From: a virus
Strand: one strand, 5' to 3'
DNA: 36,813 nt
IMG/VR virus record: IMGVR_UViG_3300007609_001032
Location: 1 to 36,813 of that record
Within the stretch, counting starts at the first letter, position 1, and the number at the start of each line of letters is the position of its first letter. Under the pieces are notes generated by a model. That model ran no database searches. It was given only the letters and a program-made list of their open reading frames with translations, and was not told the origin of the DNA. A program made the translations under genes and the position numbers. This document shows positions 7,556 through 15,565 of the stretch, one piece after another.

Positions 7556-8145
7556 TTAAAAAATCCTGTAAAACTTAAACGAACATTATTTCCAGCTGCT
7601 TGATCAACTCTCTCAACTTTATGAAATACTTTTTTAATAATAACTAATCTATTAGGTTTAGGAGCATACCAACTACCGTAACCTGGATTAGATACACTAG
7701 GATTATTATCGAATACCGTGCCATTGTTTCCTTGTGTGTCTATAGTCTCATTATAATCTGAAACTAATAAATTACCTCCCCATTGAGGCTTCCATTCATT
7801 GTGTAAGTAAAAACTATAACTAGCTAAACTGCTATAATCCATGTGCCAGTCTATTTCTGCGCCGGCTTTATACGCATGAGTCATTAAACTAAATTTTTCG
7901 CATGGCACAGGATTTAGATTTATTATTGATTCAAACCATTTTGTAAACTTGCCTTTAGGATCATCACTCCAATATTTACGTGTGGTTTTATAAATGTCGC
8001 CTGTGTTTAGTTTGTAGGCATTATCGTCACCATGCGGTACCAATACATAATCGTGTGTACGTGCTTCGTGTTGCAGTTCTTTAAATATTTCGTCTGATAA
8101 AAAATTATCGTACACTATTAGTTGTTCGTTTTCAAATTTTTTCAT
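7552..8145 (-). CDS. 2-oxoglutarate/Fe(II)-dependent oxygenase, prolyl 4-hydroxylase-like
   Basis: This 197-residue protein has the layout of the prolyl 4-hydroxylase-like superfamily. His101-Met-Asp103 gives the first two iron ligands, Trp-Gly-Gly at 122-124 is the conserved strand after HxD, His175 is the distal ligand, and Arg189 may bind 2OG. The Asn-Arg-Leu-Val-Ile strand preceding the distal His is typical. Members hydroxylate peptidyl proline, other side chains or small molecules. It overlaps the upstream B12-type rSAM and the downstream N-twitch rSAM by 4 nt each, so it is firmly embedded in the operon. A GGAAGA site lies about 9 nt before the start. Confidence 0.8.
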   Translation of the reverse strand: MKKFENEQLIVYDNFLSDEIFKELQHEARTHDYVLVPHGDDNAYKLNTGDIYKTTRKYWSDDPKGKFTKWFESIINLNPVPCEKFSLMTHAYKAGAEIDWHMDYSSLASYSFYLHNEWKPQWGGNLLVSDYNETIDTQGNNGTVFDNNPSVSNPGYGSWYAPKPNRLVIIKKVFHKVERVDQAAGNNVRLSFTGFFK

Positions 8146-9560
8146 TTTTTAGAATCTTCCATTGCAGTTTTACTTTCACTGAACACCATAATTTTTCCAC
8201 TAAAGTTTTCTTTTATAAAATTAATAGATTCAACAAGTCTTCTATTTCTTTCTTCAGCATCTAGTATTTCGCCATTTGGTAATTCTCTTGTCCAATTAGT
8301 ATGTGTTTCTGAATTCGTAATTTTAAGTTCTTCTATTTGTTTTGATAGTCCAGTATCGGTACTTATGTACAACTCGTTAACAACTGCTCGGTCAACTACA
8401 TCTGCATACCCGCGGTCTCTTATCATACGCAGCATGTCCATAGTTTTTTCAAAATCTGCTTTTGTTTCTGTAGGATATCCTACAATAATTAATAAATTTA
8501 CTTTTAATCCATACTTTTTACACATATCAAATGTGTACATAATTTCATCGTCAGTTTCAGTTTTCCCAATATGGGTACGCACTTCTTGGCTTCCTGATTC
8601 TACACCGATTTTTAATCTAAAGAAGCCGCTTTCTGCCATTAGTCTGAAGTCTTCTTCACGGGTTTGATTCATAGGACGTATTCTATAAAATGCTACAATT
8701 TTAGGCGTAGTATCAGGATCTTCTTTGTTGAGTCTAGAAAGTTCAGTAATCATCTTTCTATACTCTCTGAGACTGCCGTTTATTAAGCTATCCGCAAACT
8801 CAATCCACTCAGGATTATACTGCTTTTGTATATCCTTTACTTCGTTAGCAAATTTAGTGCCGTCTTTAAATCGATATTTCATAAGTGCGGGTACATTACA
8901 AAAACTACAATCAAATACACATCCTCGTGTACCAATTAGAAAAACTCTATTCTGTTTTGGATCTAAACTTCTATATCTTTCAAAATTAATGTCACTATAA
9001 TCGGGGCCAGGAAGTTCGGAAAATGTTGCATTGCTCACAGCATGAGGTTTGTTTGTATTAATACTAGGATGGTCAAATTTGCCTTCAAGAGCATTTAAAA
9101 ATGCTTCTTCGCCGTCGCCTACTACATGATAATCTACCCAACCTTCTTTTAAGGCACGATCGCCTAATTCGATTGTAGCAGGACCTCCCATAATAATTGG
9201 AATGTCTGTCTTACTGCGGAGAACTTTACAAATACGTCCTAGATAAAATTCACTAGCCCAAACATGCGTGCTTAACCCTATAAGTTTAGGATCATGGCTT
9301 AACCAATAATCGGCCCATTCTCCAATGATAGTGTCTAAGTCATATGTTTCATCAAAATCTTTAAAATCATTATACGGCCAATTTTTTTTATGCTCAGGTG
9401 TAAGAAGTTCTACCATATCTAATGTAGGATTAAAACAAGTGACTTTATATCCTTTTAAAGCTGCATATGATTTTAGAAGACTCGGTGCAATATGAGGACC
9501 GTTATAAAATAACGGAGGAACCGAGATCATTGCGCAATCAATCATTATACATAAACTCAT
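8142..9560 (-). CDS. Radical SAM protein of the B12-binding-domain architecture
   Basis: This 472-residue protein has a Rossmann-like N-terminal half with the pattern of cobalamin-binding rSAM enzymes: Gly-Gly-Pro at 125-127 after a hydrophobic strand and Gly-Asp-Gly-Glu-Glu-Ala-Phe at 148-154. The rSAM core has Cys214-x3-Cys218-x2-Cys221 and later Gly-Val-Glu-Ser-Gly-Ser. The Asp-x-His-x-x-Gly base-off cobalamin motif is not visible, so B12 use is uncertain. Known relatives carry out methylation, ring contraction or cyclisation at unactivated carbons. The start could also be the ATG at 9545, which gives the 8-nt overlap usual here; neither start has a good ribosome-binding site. A hairpin at 9566-9591 lies just upstream. 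Confidence 0.87.
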   Translation of the reverse strand: MSLCIMIDCAMISVPPLFYNGPHIAPSLLKSYAALKGYKVTCFNPTLDMVELLTPEHKKNWPYNDFKDFDETYDLDTIIGEWADYWLSHDPKLIGLSTHVWASEFYLGRICKVLRSKTDIPIIMGGPATIELGDRALKEGWVDYHVVGDGEEAFLNALEGKFDHPSINTNKPHAVSNATFSELPGPDYSDINFERYRSLDPKQNRVFLIGTRGCVFDCSFCNVPALMKYRFKDGTKFANEVKDIQKQYNPEWIEFADSLINGSLREYRKMITELSRLNKEDPDTTPKIVAFYRIRPMNQTREEDFRLMAESGFFRLKIGVESGSQEVRTHIGKTETDDEIMYTFDMCKKYGLKVNLLIIVGYPTETKADFEKTMDMLRMIRDRGYADVVDRAVVNELYISTDTGLSKQIEELKITNSETHTNWTRELPNGEILDAEERNRRLVESINFIKENFSGKIMVFSESKTAMEDSKK

Positions 9561-10698
9561 TTAGTGGAAATAAATCTAAAAATTTATTTCCTGCAACTGT
9601 ATCGTATTTATCAAGCCAAATCTTACCCTCATCTATTTTTTCTAAGTTTGGTTTCATTGTGCTCATACTTTTAGCTAATTCTAAAACGTGTGCTTTATAC
9701 TTGTCAAATCTTCTATAATCTTGCTGTTCGATTAACTCAATAGCACGGTTTAATCGTGTACCGTATGATTTTAAATAAAAATAGTCTGGCTTGTGAACAT
9801 AATTGTAATGGGGTTCTACGTTAGTATATCCTTTGTCATCGATAAATTGCATAATTTTATCTAGATAAACTAAGTTTGTAATATTTAATGCAATATTACA
9901 TCTCATTCGACCGATAGTAGGATGATCATGAAACTTTTCCATAAAGCTATCTAAGTTATCTTCAAACTTATTCCATTCCATTCCAGTTCTTAAATATTCT
10001 CCCTGTGTGTGCATACCGTCAATACTAAAGCGCATAAACAAATCATGACCTTTATCAAGGACTGATTCTATTCTGTCTTCAAAACGTTTTCTATGTGCTT
10101 CGCCATAGTACATATTTGTACTAAAACTTATTGTTTTCTTACCATCAGTGATAGGTTTGCTAAGAATAAGATCAAATAATTGTCCGAACTCTTTAACAAT
10201 AACCGGTTCGCCGCCGAACATCTGAAACATTTTGATTTCTTTATAATTTGTATCGGCAAATTCTAAAATCTTTTTAGCAACTTCTTCACCTCTATATTTT
10301 CCCAAACGAGAGGAATCAATCGGATTATCTCTTTCCCATAAACTGCTACAATTACTGCTACAAAAAATACATTTTAAATTGCAAAGATTACTAAACTTAA
10401 TTTCTAACAGCTCTGGAATTTTTACAAAATCTTGTTTAACGTGTTTATGTGCATAATCCATTTTTAAAACTTGACGATAACTTTTAGATTTATCTTTTTC
10501 TGCGTCCCAGCATCTCCAACAAGTAGGATGTTCAATATTGTCACGAAGACGTTGTCGTTGATCTACTAATTCATCATGATTAAAAAAGTTTAAGTCATTA
10601 AGAGGCTTATATTCAGCTCGCGGACAACTTCGCCACCAGCCGAAGCCAGTATCTATGCTATACATGTGCCATGGAAAAGCGCATAATTTATCTGTCAT
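9538..10698 (-). CDS. Radical SAM protein, N-terminal twitch type
   Basis: I place the start at the ATG at 10698 (386 residues); a GTG at 10716 in the same frame would add six residues but increase the overlap. Twitch cysteines are Cys6, Cys25 (single, not the usual Cys-Cys), Cys60 and Cys63. The rSAM motif is Cys106-x3-Cys110-x2-Cys113, followed by an extra Cys117, and Gly-Gly-Glu-Pro is at 162-165. A core strand has Phe-Ser-Ile-Asp-Gly-Met. The C-terminal Asn-Lys-Phe-Leu-Asp-Leu-Phe-Pro is the island-wide tail motif. The start overlaps the upstream SDR-like gene by 11 nt. Confidence 0.88.
   Translation of the reverse strand: MTDKLCAFPWHMYSIDTGFGWWRSCPRAEYKPLNDLNFFNHDELVDQRQRLRDNIEHPTCWRCWDAEKDKSKSYRQVLKMDYAHKHVKQDFVKIPELLEIKFSNLCNLKCIFCSSNCSSLWERDNPIDSSRLGKYRGEEVAKKILEFADTNYKEIKMFQMFGGEPVIVKEFGQLFDLILSKPITDGKKTISFSTNMYYGEAHRKRFEDRIESVLDKGHDLFMRFSIDGMHTQGEYLRTGMEWNKFEDNLDSFMEKFHDHPTIGRMRCNIALNITNLVYLDKIMQFIDDKGYTNVEPHYNYVHKPDYFYLKSYGTRLNRAIELIEQQDYRRFDKYKAHVLELAKSMSTMKPNLEKIDEGKIWLDKYDTVAGNKFLDLFPLNEFMYND
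9566..9591. repeat. Perfect 10-bp inverted repeat just upstream of the B12-type rSAM start
   Basis: GGAAATAAAT at 9566-9575 and ATTTATTTCC at 9582-9591 form a perfect 10-bp inverted repeat with a 6-nt loop. On the coding strand the hairpin would end 5 nt before the ATG at 9560 and lies in the last codons of the upstream rSAM gene. It could modulate initiation, stall translation at the junction or bind a dimeric regulator. AT-rich coding sequence can produce this by chance. Confidence 0.4.
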
Positions 10699-11254
10699 GT
10701 TGTATCGGATCCACACTTAAAAAATTGATGTTAATTTCCTTAGGTTGCTCTATTATCCATTCCACATAACTTGCAACTAAATCCATATCAAGACAAATTC
10801 TACCAGGATTATCATCTAATCTATTTTCCATAGTACCGATACTTAGGTGTGTTACTTTTGGTTCATTACTCCATACACCGGCTATAGAAAACCCGTTACT
10901 CCACTCTTTTAGAGCAAGTTTTTCATAATGATATCTATTTGTTTTTCCTCGGCGTACATTATCAGTGGTACTGCCAATATTTATAATACGCTTATGTCCT
11001 TCATTTTGTTCAGACCAATAATGCCATAAATTGTGTGCAATTAATGTTTGTCTAAAAAAGAAGTTAGCATATAAATTAATAAAAATATCTGCATCTTCTA
11101 CAAGTTCTACTATTTTCTTAATATTTCCGTCATCGTTGAAATCTACGCCAGTTTCTCTACTAAAGCATACGCATTCATGCCCCTTAGCTTCTAGCCTATC
11201 TACAATATATTTGCATAGGTCCTTGTTTCTGTTGCCGGTCATGGCTATTTTCAT
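10688..11254 (-). CDS. Short-chain dehydrogenase/epimerase-like Rossmann protein
   Basis: This 188-residue protein starts with a beta strand and a Thr-Gly-Asn-Arg-Asn turn (6-10) where SDR enzymes bind NAD(P), followed by Asp-Ala-Asp-Ile-Phe-Ile-Asn at 54-60. It then has Ile-Gly-Ser95-Thr-Thr and Tyr108-x3-Lys112, matching the SDR Ser-Tyr-Lys catalytic set. The canonical Gly-x3-Gly-x-Gly loop is not complete and the protein is short, so the C-terminal substrate lobe is reduced. It could oxidise or reduce a sugar or hydroxy intermediate, feeding the aminotransferase-like enzymes. AAAGGA precedes the ATG by 6 nt, and its start overlaps the upstream rSAM stop as ATGA. Confidence 0.72.
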   Translation of the reverse strand: MKIAMTGNRNKDLCKYIVDRLEAKGHECVCFSRETGVDFNDDGNIKKIVELVEDADIFINLYANFFFRQTLIAHNLWHYWSEQNEGHKRIINIGSTTDNVRRGKTNRYHYEKLALKEWSNGFSIAGVWSNEPKVTHLSIGTMENRLDDNPGRICLDMDLVASYVEWIIEQPKEININFLSVDPIQHDR

Positions 11255-12351
11255 AACATTTCCTTTGAAATTATATTTTCTATATTCTGTTGTCTAGCAT
11301 TATCAAGGTATTTAGTAATATTTATAAACTGGTTATACAAATCGTCAGATGTGTCTCGTAACATAAAATTATAAATATTATCTATTTTATCTAAATGTTT
11401 GCCAAATACACTTTTGTTTTCTAAATAAGTATTGTAAATTTTTTCTTTATATTCTTTTTTTAAATTATTCACACACAGATAGCTAGGTAACATAAGCGTG
11501 ATATAATTAATTTTATCAGAAGTTTTTATTAGTTCTTTATGTATTAAATGTAATTGATGTATATTTAAATTTTGAACCGTTACATTAAATCTTAAATTAA
11601 TGTTAGGTAATTTTGAAAACTTTTCTATATTAGTTACACACATTTCATAAGTAAAATCTTTACTACCTCTAATATAATCAAAAGTATCAGTTATACCGTC
11701 AATGCTAACAATAAGTTGTAAATCTGCTATTATGCTAGCTGCTGCAACTAACCAGTTAGGTACTATTGTTCCGTTTGTAACAATTAATAAAGTTATCCTA
11801 TTAGCATTAGGTAATTTTAAAAAGGAAGATACAAGTCGTTCAGTTTCTGGCATAATAAGAGGCTCACCGCCTTTTAACTCAATAAAAACGTTTCCCTTAA
11901 TTGTACTAATAAACTCTACTAATTTATCTATGTCAGCATTCTTAAGCTGGTATGCTTTATTATCATCTTTCTCTTCTATCAGATTTTCTGCAACTAAACC
12001 AGCATGATCTTTATACCATTGTGTGCTATTCCTAGGATTGCACATTCTGCATTTTAAATTACAAAAGTTACCCATACTAATGTCTATCATAAAGTCATCT
12101 GGTGCTACCATAGGAACAGCATCGTAATATTGGCGTTTACTTCTAATGCCTCTGTCTTCGTCTAATTTACACCTAAAGCAACTTTCAGGAAAGTTATTAT
12201 TTTCTAGTTCATTAGCAATGTCTGTAAATTTTATAGCATCAAAGTTTTTATATTCTGTAATATGCTTTTGTCTAACTTTGTTACGAGCGCACGGTCTAGT
12301 ATACCCCTGAGGGTCTATCCAAAATCCGTTTGTGCTTGCAAAGCATTTCAT
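11251..12351 (-). CDS. Radical SAM protein, N-terminal twitch type
   Basis: This 366-residue protein has Cys3, Cys21, Cys58 and Cys61 in the N-terminal cluster, with the second Cys of the usual Cys-Cys pair replaced by Ala22. The rSAM core is Cys97-x3-Cys101-x2-Cys104 with Gly-Gly-Glu-Pro at 161-164. Val-Ser-Ile-Asp-Gly-Ile and then Tyr-Ile-Arg-Gly mark the core strand. It is the near paralog of the protein at 6401-7555. It directly follows the Gly-Trp-x-Cys rSAM at 12351-13463, sharing one base, and has an AAAGGA site 7 nt before the ATG. The Leu-Asp-x-Ala-Arg tail is present but ends without Phe-Pro-Glu. Confidence 0.9.
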   Translation of the reverse strand: MKCFASTNGFWIDPQGYTRPCARNKVRQKHITEYKNFDAIKFTDIANELENNNFPESCFRCKLDEDRGIRSKRQYYDAVPMVAPDDFMIDISMGNFCNLKCRMCNPRNSTQWYKDHAGLVAENLIEEKDDNKAYQLKNADIDKLVEFISTIKGNVFIELKGGEPLIMPETERLVSSFLKLPNANRITLLIVTNGTIVPNWLVAAASIIADLQLIVSIDGITDTFDYIRGSKDFTYEMCVTNIEKFSKLPNINLRFNVTVQNLNIHQLHLIHKELIKTSDKINYITLMLPSYLCVNNLKKEYKEKIYNTYLENKSVFGKHLDKIDNIYNFMLRDTSDDLYNQFINITKYLDNARQQNIENIISKEML

Positions 12352-13463
12352 TACAATTTCCTTTTAGGAATTTTGCTATCGGCGCTACTTACACAATTAG
12401 GAGTTGAGCAAATCATAGGTTTATCAAATAGTTTAAATCCTGTTTCGATATTTCCAAGAGGCACATCGTGACAACTATAACTTCGTTTAATACTTCCGTC
12501 AGGTTCTCTAATAATAATACCTTGATATCCGCTATTACATTCCCAGCCGTTGAAGTTATTAAAGTTAAACGCATTAAATCGTTCAGCTTGGTCCATATAC
12601 CATTTTTTGCCGTCTTTATCTTCAAACTCAACTTGCATGTTCCACGGAACACTAGCATCATTTTTTCCGTGTATACCTTTTGGTACCTGAAAGCTAGGCT
12701 TTGGTCTTTCTGCCCATTTGCGTTTTACGTCAGTATATCCTCGTTGCGGCATACCATTCCATAACGTTTTAAGCATTTCGTCAGTATAGCCATCTACAAC
12801 TCGACTAGCTGTAGGGTCGCTTTGAGGCTTTAGTGTTACGTTTATGCCTTGCTCGTGAAAGAATAAGGCGTTCTCCCAGTCACGTTCAAACCAGTCTGGA
12901 ACCATGACCATGTTAATAGTAACTTGTATATCGTGTTCTTGACACAGAATTAATTTGTTTGCAAAATCTTGCATCTTTTCTTTTGTAGTTAGGTGCTCTG
13001 TGTGCAGGCTTGCTGTTATACTTGCTCTGTGAAACGGTTTAACTGCTTCTACATATTCTTCAAACCATTTCATATTGCGAGAGCAGTTTGATGTCATATG
13101 AACACTAGTGTAATTAGTATTACCAACATCATCAGCTAAATGCTCCAAAATATCCAAGTAACCGGGGTGAAAAGTAGGCTCACCGCCAGATAAGCTAAAA
13201 TGAAAGCTATTAAAACCGTTATCACGAGCTTGCCTCTTTATTTCGTCAATTGTTTTTAAACATAATTCTGTAGGTCTATGATCCTTACGATCGCTTCTTG
13301 CATAAGGCCAGCAGTAGCTACACTTGTAATTGCAGAAACGACCAAGTAACCAACTAACGGTGAATAAGTCTCTGTAAAGGAGTGTACGCTGGCCGACACG
13401 TACGATATCGTCAAACGGAATTTTAGTAAAATCGTAATTGGACCATTTTAAATCTTCAGACAT
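12351..13463 (-). CDS. Radical SAM protein with C-terminal Gly-Trp-x-Cys Fe-S domain
   Basis: This 370-residue protein has Cys44-x3-Cys48-x2-Cys51 and Gly-Gly-Glu-Pro at 93-96. The C-terminal cluster region has Gly-Trp-Glu-Cys309, Pro-Asp-Gly-Ser-Ile, Cys331, Leu-Gly-Asn-Ile, Cys352, Cys357 and a terminal Ala-Asp-Ser-Lys-Ile-Pro-Lys. The last Cys of the trio seen in its two relatives is replaced by Ser. It opens the third transcription unit: a promoter with TTGACA and TACAAT ends 5 nt before the ATG, no ribosome-binding site is present, and the mRNA should be leaderless or nearly so. It is followed at once by an N-twitch rSAM. Confidence 0.9.
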   Translation of the reverse strand: MSEDLKWSNYDFTKIPFDDIVRVGQRTLLYRDLFTVSWLLGRFCNYKCSYCWPYARSDRKDHRPTELCLKTIDEIKRQARDNGFNSFHFSLSGGEPTFHPGYLDILEHLADDVGNTNYTSVHMTSNCSRNMKWFEEYVEAVKPFHRASITASLHTEHLTTKEKMQDFANKLILCQEHDIQVTINMVMVPDWFERDWENALFFHEQGINVTLKPQSDPTASRVVDGYTDEMLKTLWNGMPQRGYTDVKRKWAERPKPSFQVPKGIHGKNDASVPWNMQVEFEDKDGKKWYMDQAERFNAFNFNNFNGWECNSGYQGIIIREPDGSIKRSYSCHDVPLGNIETGFKLFDKPMICSTPNCVSSADSKIPKRKL

Positions 13464-13468
13464 AATTT

Positions 13469-13496
13469 ATTGTAACACCTTACATATTTTTGTCAA
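13469..13496 (-). promoter_or_regulatory. Sigma70-type promoter of the unit starting at 13463
   Basis: On the minus strand, TTGACA (13496-13491) is followed after 16 nt by TACAAT (13474-13469), and the ATG at 13463 begins 5 nt later. It occupies one of only four gaps in the minus-strand gene chain and overlaps the last codons of the upstream aminotransferase-like gene. A start six or seven bases downstream of the -10 would fall on the ATG, giving a leaderless transcript, which agrees with the absence of a Shine-Dalgarno sequence. Confidence 0.6.
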
Positions 13497-14367
13497 GTTT
13501 ATAGAAATGTTTAACTAAATTTCTAACACCTAATAATTTTCTATTATACTTTGCTACATGTATACAAGAGGTTTGTTCAAGATCTAATAGTGTACACATT
13601 TTATCATATGCGCCTTTGTATTTGTTATTAATGTAATCAGGAGAAAATTTATTCATTTGCCATATGCCAATTTGCATATTAGATTTTACCAAATGCTGAT
13701 ATTCATTTTGCTGACGTATGTAACCGTCTTCATAATTTGAAAATCTAAGTCCAGTTCTCATGTTTCCTAGCCCTATACCTTTGCTTAAACTAAAAGCAAC
13801 TTCTTTTATAGCAGGACTTGAAAAATCAAAAGTTATATTATTACACGTTCCAAACCAAGCACAATCTAACAAAATAGGTATATTTTTTTCCTCTGCGTCC
13901 TTTATCATGGTATTATACATTTTTGAAATGCTTCCGTTTCCACTAAAGGGCAGGCTTACAATAACCCAGTCGTCTTGTTCTAACGGCACGTACTTATCAT
14001 TTTGATCTAATGGCATTATTTTGACAGATCTGCGATGATAACCGTATTCTTTAGAAAATACTCTTAATCTTTGTTTACTATATCTCAAATACGCTTCATC
14101 AAATGCCTGTGTTGTTCCAACAGTAACATCTTTAAAATTAAATCTTTCTAAATTTTTTATCGTATTGTTTTCAGTTGATAAAATCCAATTAGAAAATAAA
14201 TCAACGTATTCGTCGTAAACTTCAAAATAACCTGGCTGAGATAGCCATTCATTCCAGGGTGCTGCTGCTAAATTTATCTGAAATTGATAATCATAAAGGG
14301 CCGGGTGTTTTTCCGGTGTTATTAATTTCTGTTCTATATAATCATTTATTTGTAGAGTATAATTCAT
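13480..14367 (-). CDS. PLP-dependent fold-type I aminotransferase-like protein (paralog)
   Basis: This has 295 residues from the ATG at 14367; a TTG ten codons upstream is a less likely start. It has Asp168-Cys-Ala-Trp171, where the PLP-contacting Tyr of the family is Trp, the Schiff-base Ser-Leu-Ser-Lys196, and Arg204 in the phosphate-binding position. It shares Lys-Glu-Tyr-x-Tyr-His-Arg and the overall layout with the protein at 1280-2140, from which it differs at exactly two cofactor contacts (Tyr/Trp and Lys/Arg). It is short for a class I aminotransferase. It is the last gene of the second transcription unit and overlaps the upstream rSAM by 26 nt. The reaction cannot be assigned. Confidence 0.73.
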   Translation of the reverse strand: MNYTLQINDYIEQKLITPEKHPALYDYQFQINLAAAPWNEWLSQPGYFEVYDEYVDLFSNWILSTENNTIKNLERFNFKDVTVGTTQAFDEAYLRYSKQRLRVFSKEYGYHRRSVKIMPLDQNDKYVPLEQDDWVIVSLPFSGNGSISKMYNTMIKDAEEKNIPILLDCAWFGTCNNITFDFSSPAIKEVAFSLSKGIGLGNMRTGLRFSNYEDGYIRQQNEYQHLVKSNMQIGIWQMNKFSPDYINNKYKGAYDKMCTLLDLEQTSCIHVAKYNRKLLGVRNLVKHFYKLDKNM

Positions 14368-15565
14368 AAGGATATTTGTTACCTCTAATATTATCAAGTT
14401 CTGTTACATATCTTATAAGTTGATCATAATTACTGCTCCAGTCTTCGCTATTCATATATGTAAGCACATAGTTCATCTGTTCTTTATACTGAGTATTTTC
14501 TACTGTTTCTAAATGACTTTTTATCTTATGTGTAATTTTTTCTTTTGCGTATTTAGGCAAAACACGCATGTTGAGATGGTCAGGATCATATACTATATCA
14601 GGAGCAATATGAACTCCGTCATACCAAGATGCTTTGCCGATCTTTTTAAAATTTGAGTGCGCAATGTAATTATAAAATTCAGGTATATATTCTATGTTAA
14701 GAGCACTTACCGCAGTATTAACTCTTATGTTTATATGCTCAGTAGTGTTGTCTAAAATATTTAAAGAATCTACCATGTCTTGCCATTTACTAGGAAAGCG
14801 TATATAGTCATTAAGTTCATCCAGTCCGTCTAAACTACACCATAAATCTACTCGTTTAAATTCATTCCACAATTCAAAAACTTTATTAGGCAGTTTTGTT
14901 ATATTAGTATTATACTTTATAAAAATATTTTTACTGTATCCTTTTTCTACTAACTGCTCTAAAAGCCTATAATGTTTTTTGTGTAGTAGAGGTTCGCCTC
15001 CTGCGAATTGTAACATTCTTAACTTATTACCGTTCTCTTCTAGATAATTCCAAAGTTCATCTAACTCGGGCCATTTGAGATTAGGCAAACTATGATGAGA
15101 GAATCCTGTATTTTTATACTTGTCAAGTATTGCTGTGTCTTCTAACCACTTGCTAGAACTGTTTGGATTACACATTACACATTTTAAATTACATAAATTA
15201 CCTAGTCTTAGATCATAACTAACAATGTTATCTTCTACACTACCATCGGCGGCTGTGCTATTGATTAGTTCGTCGATATTAAAACGTTTTTGCCAATTTG
15301 CTAGTTCTCCAAGACGCTTACTATGCGTATCACCGTTTGCTTCTTTATCCCAGCAGGTAAAACAAATATCTGGTCGTTCTCCGTTTAGCATTGCCTGACG
15401 TAGTTTTCTGACGTGTTCGCTGTTCCAATATTCTTTTATGCCTTCTTTGTGTATTTTATATCTATGTTCAAACTCTTTCGAAACACAGCAAGGGCGCAAT
15501 GTTCCTGTAGTGCTAGCAAACAGGTGTATCCAAGGTAATATACAAAATGTATTTTTACTTGACAT
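14342..15565 (-). CDS. Radical SAM protein, N-terminal twitch type
   Basis: This 407-residue protein shows the family pattern in full. Phe-Cys8 and Leu-Pro-Trp-Ile-His open the protein, then Pro-Cys26-Cys27, Cys68 and Cys71 complete the twitch. The rSAM site is Cys125-x3-Cys129-x2-Cys132, with Gly-Gly-Glu-Pro at 189-192. The core strand reads Ser-Leu-Asp-Gly-Leu and then Asp-Tyr-Ile-Arg-Phe-Pro-Ser-Lys-Trp. Near the end Tyr-Met-Asn-Ser-Glu-Asp-Trp-Ser precedes the Leu-Asp-Asn-Ile-Arg tail. It belongs to a tandem set with 15555-16913 and 17403-18809 that shares these longer motifs. It overlaps the upstream rSAM by 11 nt. Confidence 0.92.
   Translation of the reverse strand: MSSKNTFCILPWIHLFASTTGTLRPCCVSKEFEHRYKIHKEGIKEYWNSEHVRKLRQAMLNGERPDICFTCWDKEANGDTHSKRLGELANWQKRFNIDELINSTAADGSVEDNIVSYDLRLGNLCNLKCVMCNPNSSSKWLEDTAILDKYKNTGFSHHSLPNLKWPELDELWNYLEENGNKLRMLQFAGGEPLLHKKHYRLLEQLVEKGYSKNIFIKYNTNITKLPNKVFELWNEFKRVDLWCSLDGLDELNDYIRFPSKWQDMVDSLNILDNTTEHINIRVNTAVSALNIEYIPEFYNYIAHSNFKKIGKASWYDGVHIAPDIVYDPDHLNMRVLPKYAKEKITHKIKSHLETVENTQYKEQMNYVLTYMNSEDWSSNYDQLIRYVTELDNIRGNKYPYELYSTNK

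Noticed and set aside
8122-8667. 181-residue plus-strand open frame
   Set aside because: It is antisense to a clear rSAM gene, has the Ser/Phe/Ile-rich composition typical of antisense AT-rich coding DNA, and shows no motif. The same holds for the other long plus-strand frames (18762-19220, 30672-31163, 34613-34972).
9701-9706. TTGACA on the minus strand inside an rSAM gene
   Set aside because: No -10-like hexamer lies 16-18 nt downstream and no gene starts nearby. Other internal TTGACA copies (for example near 15121, 16591, 17041 and 20581) fail the same test; one near 19001 has a TATAGA at 16 nt but no gene start follows.
10699-10716. GTG start six codons upstream for the rSAM gene 9538-10698
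   Set aside because: The ATG at 10698 matches the usual distance to the first twitch cysteine and gives a typical 11-nt overlap.
11319-11326. Second TATAAATA on the minus strand, 64 nt before the start at 11254
   Set aside because: As above; the gene already has a good ribosome-binding site and an ATGA junction with its upstream neighbour, which fits coupled translation rather than a new promoter.
14368-14397. TTG start ten codons upstream for the aminotransferase-like gene
   Set aside because: The added residues have no counterpart in the paralog, and the ATG at 14367 is available.
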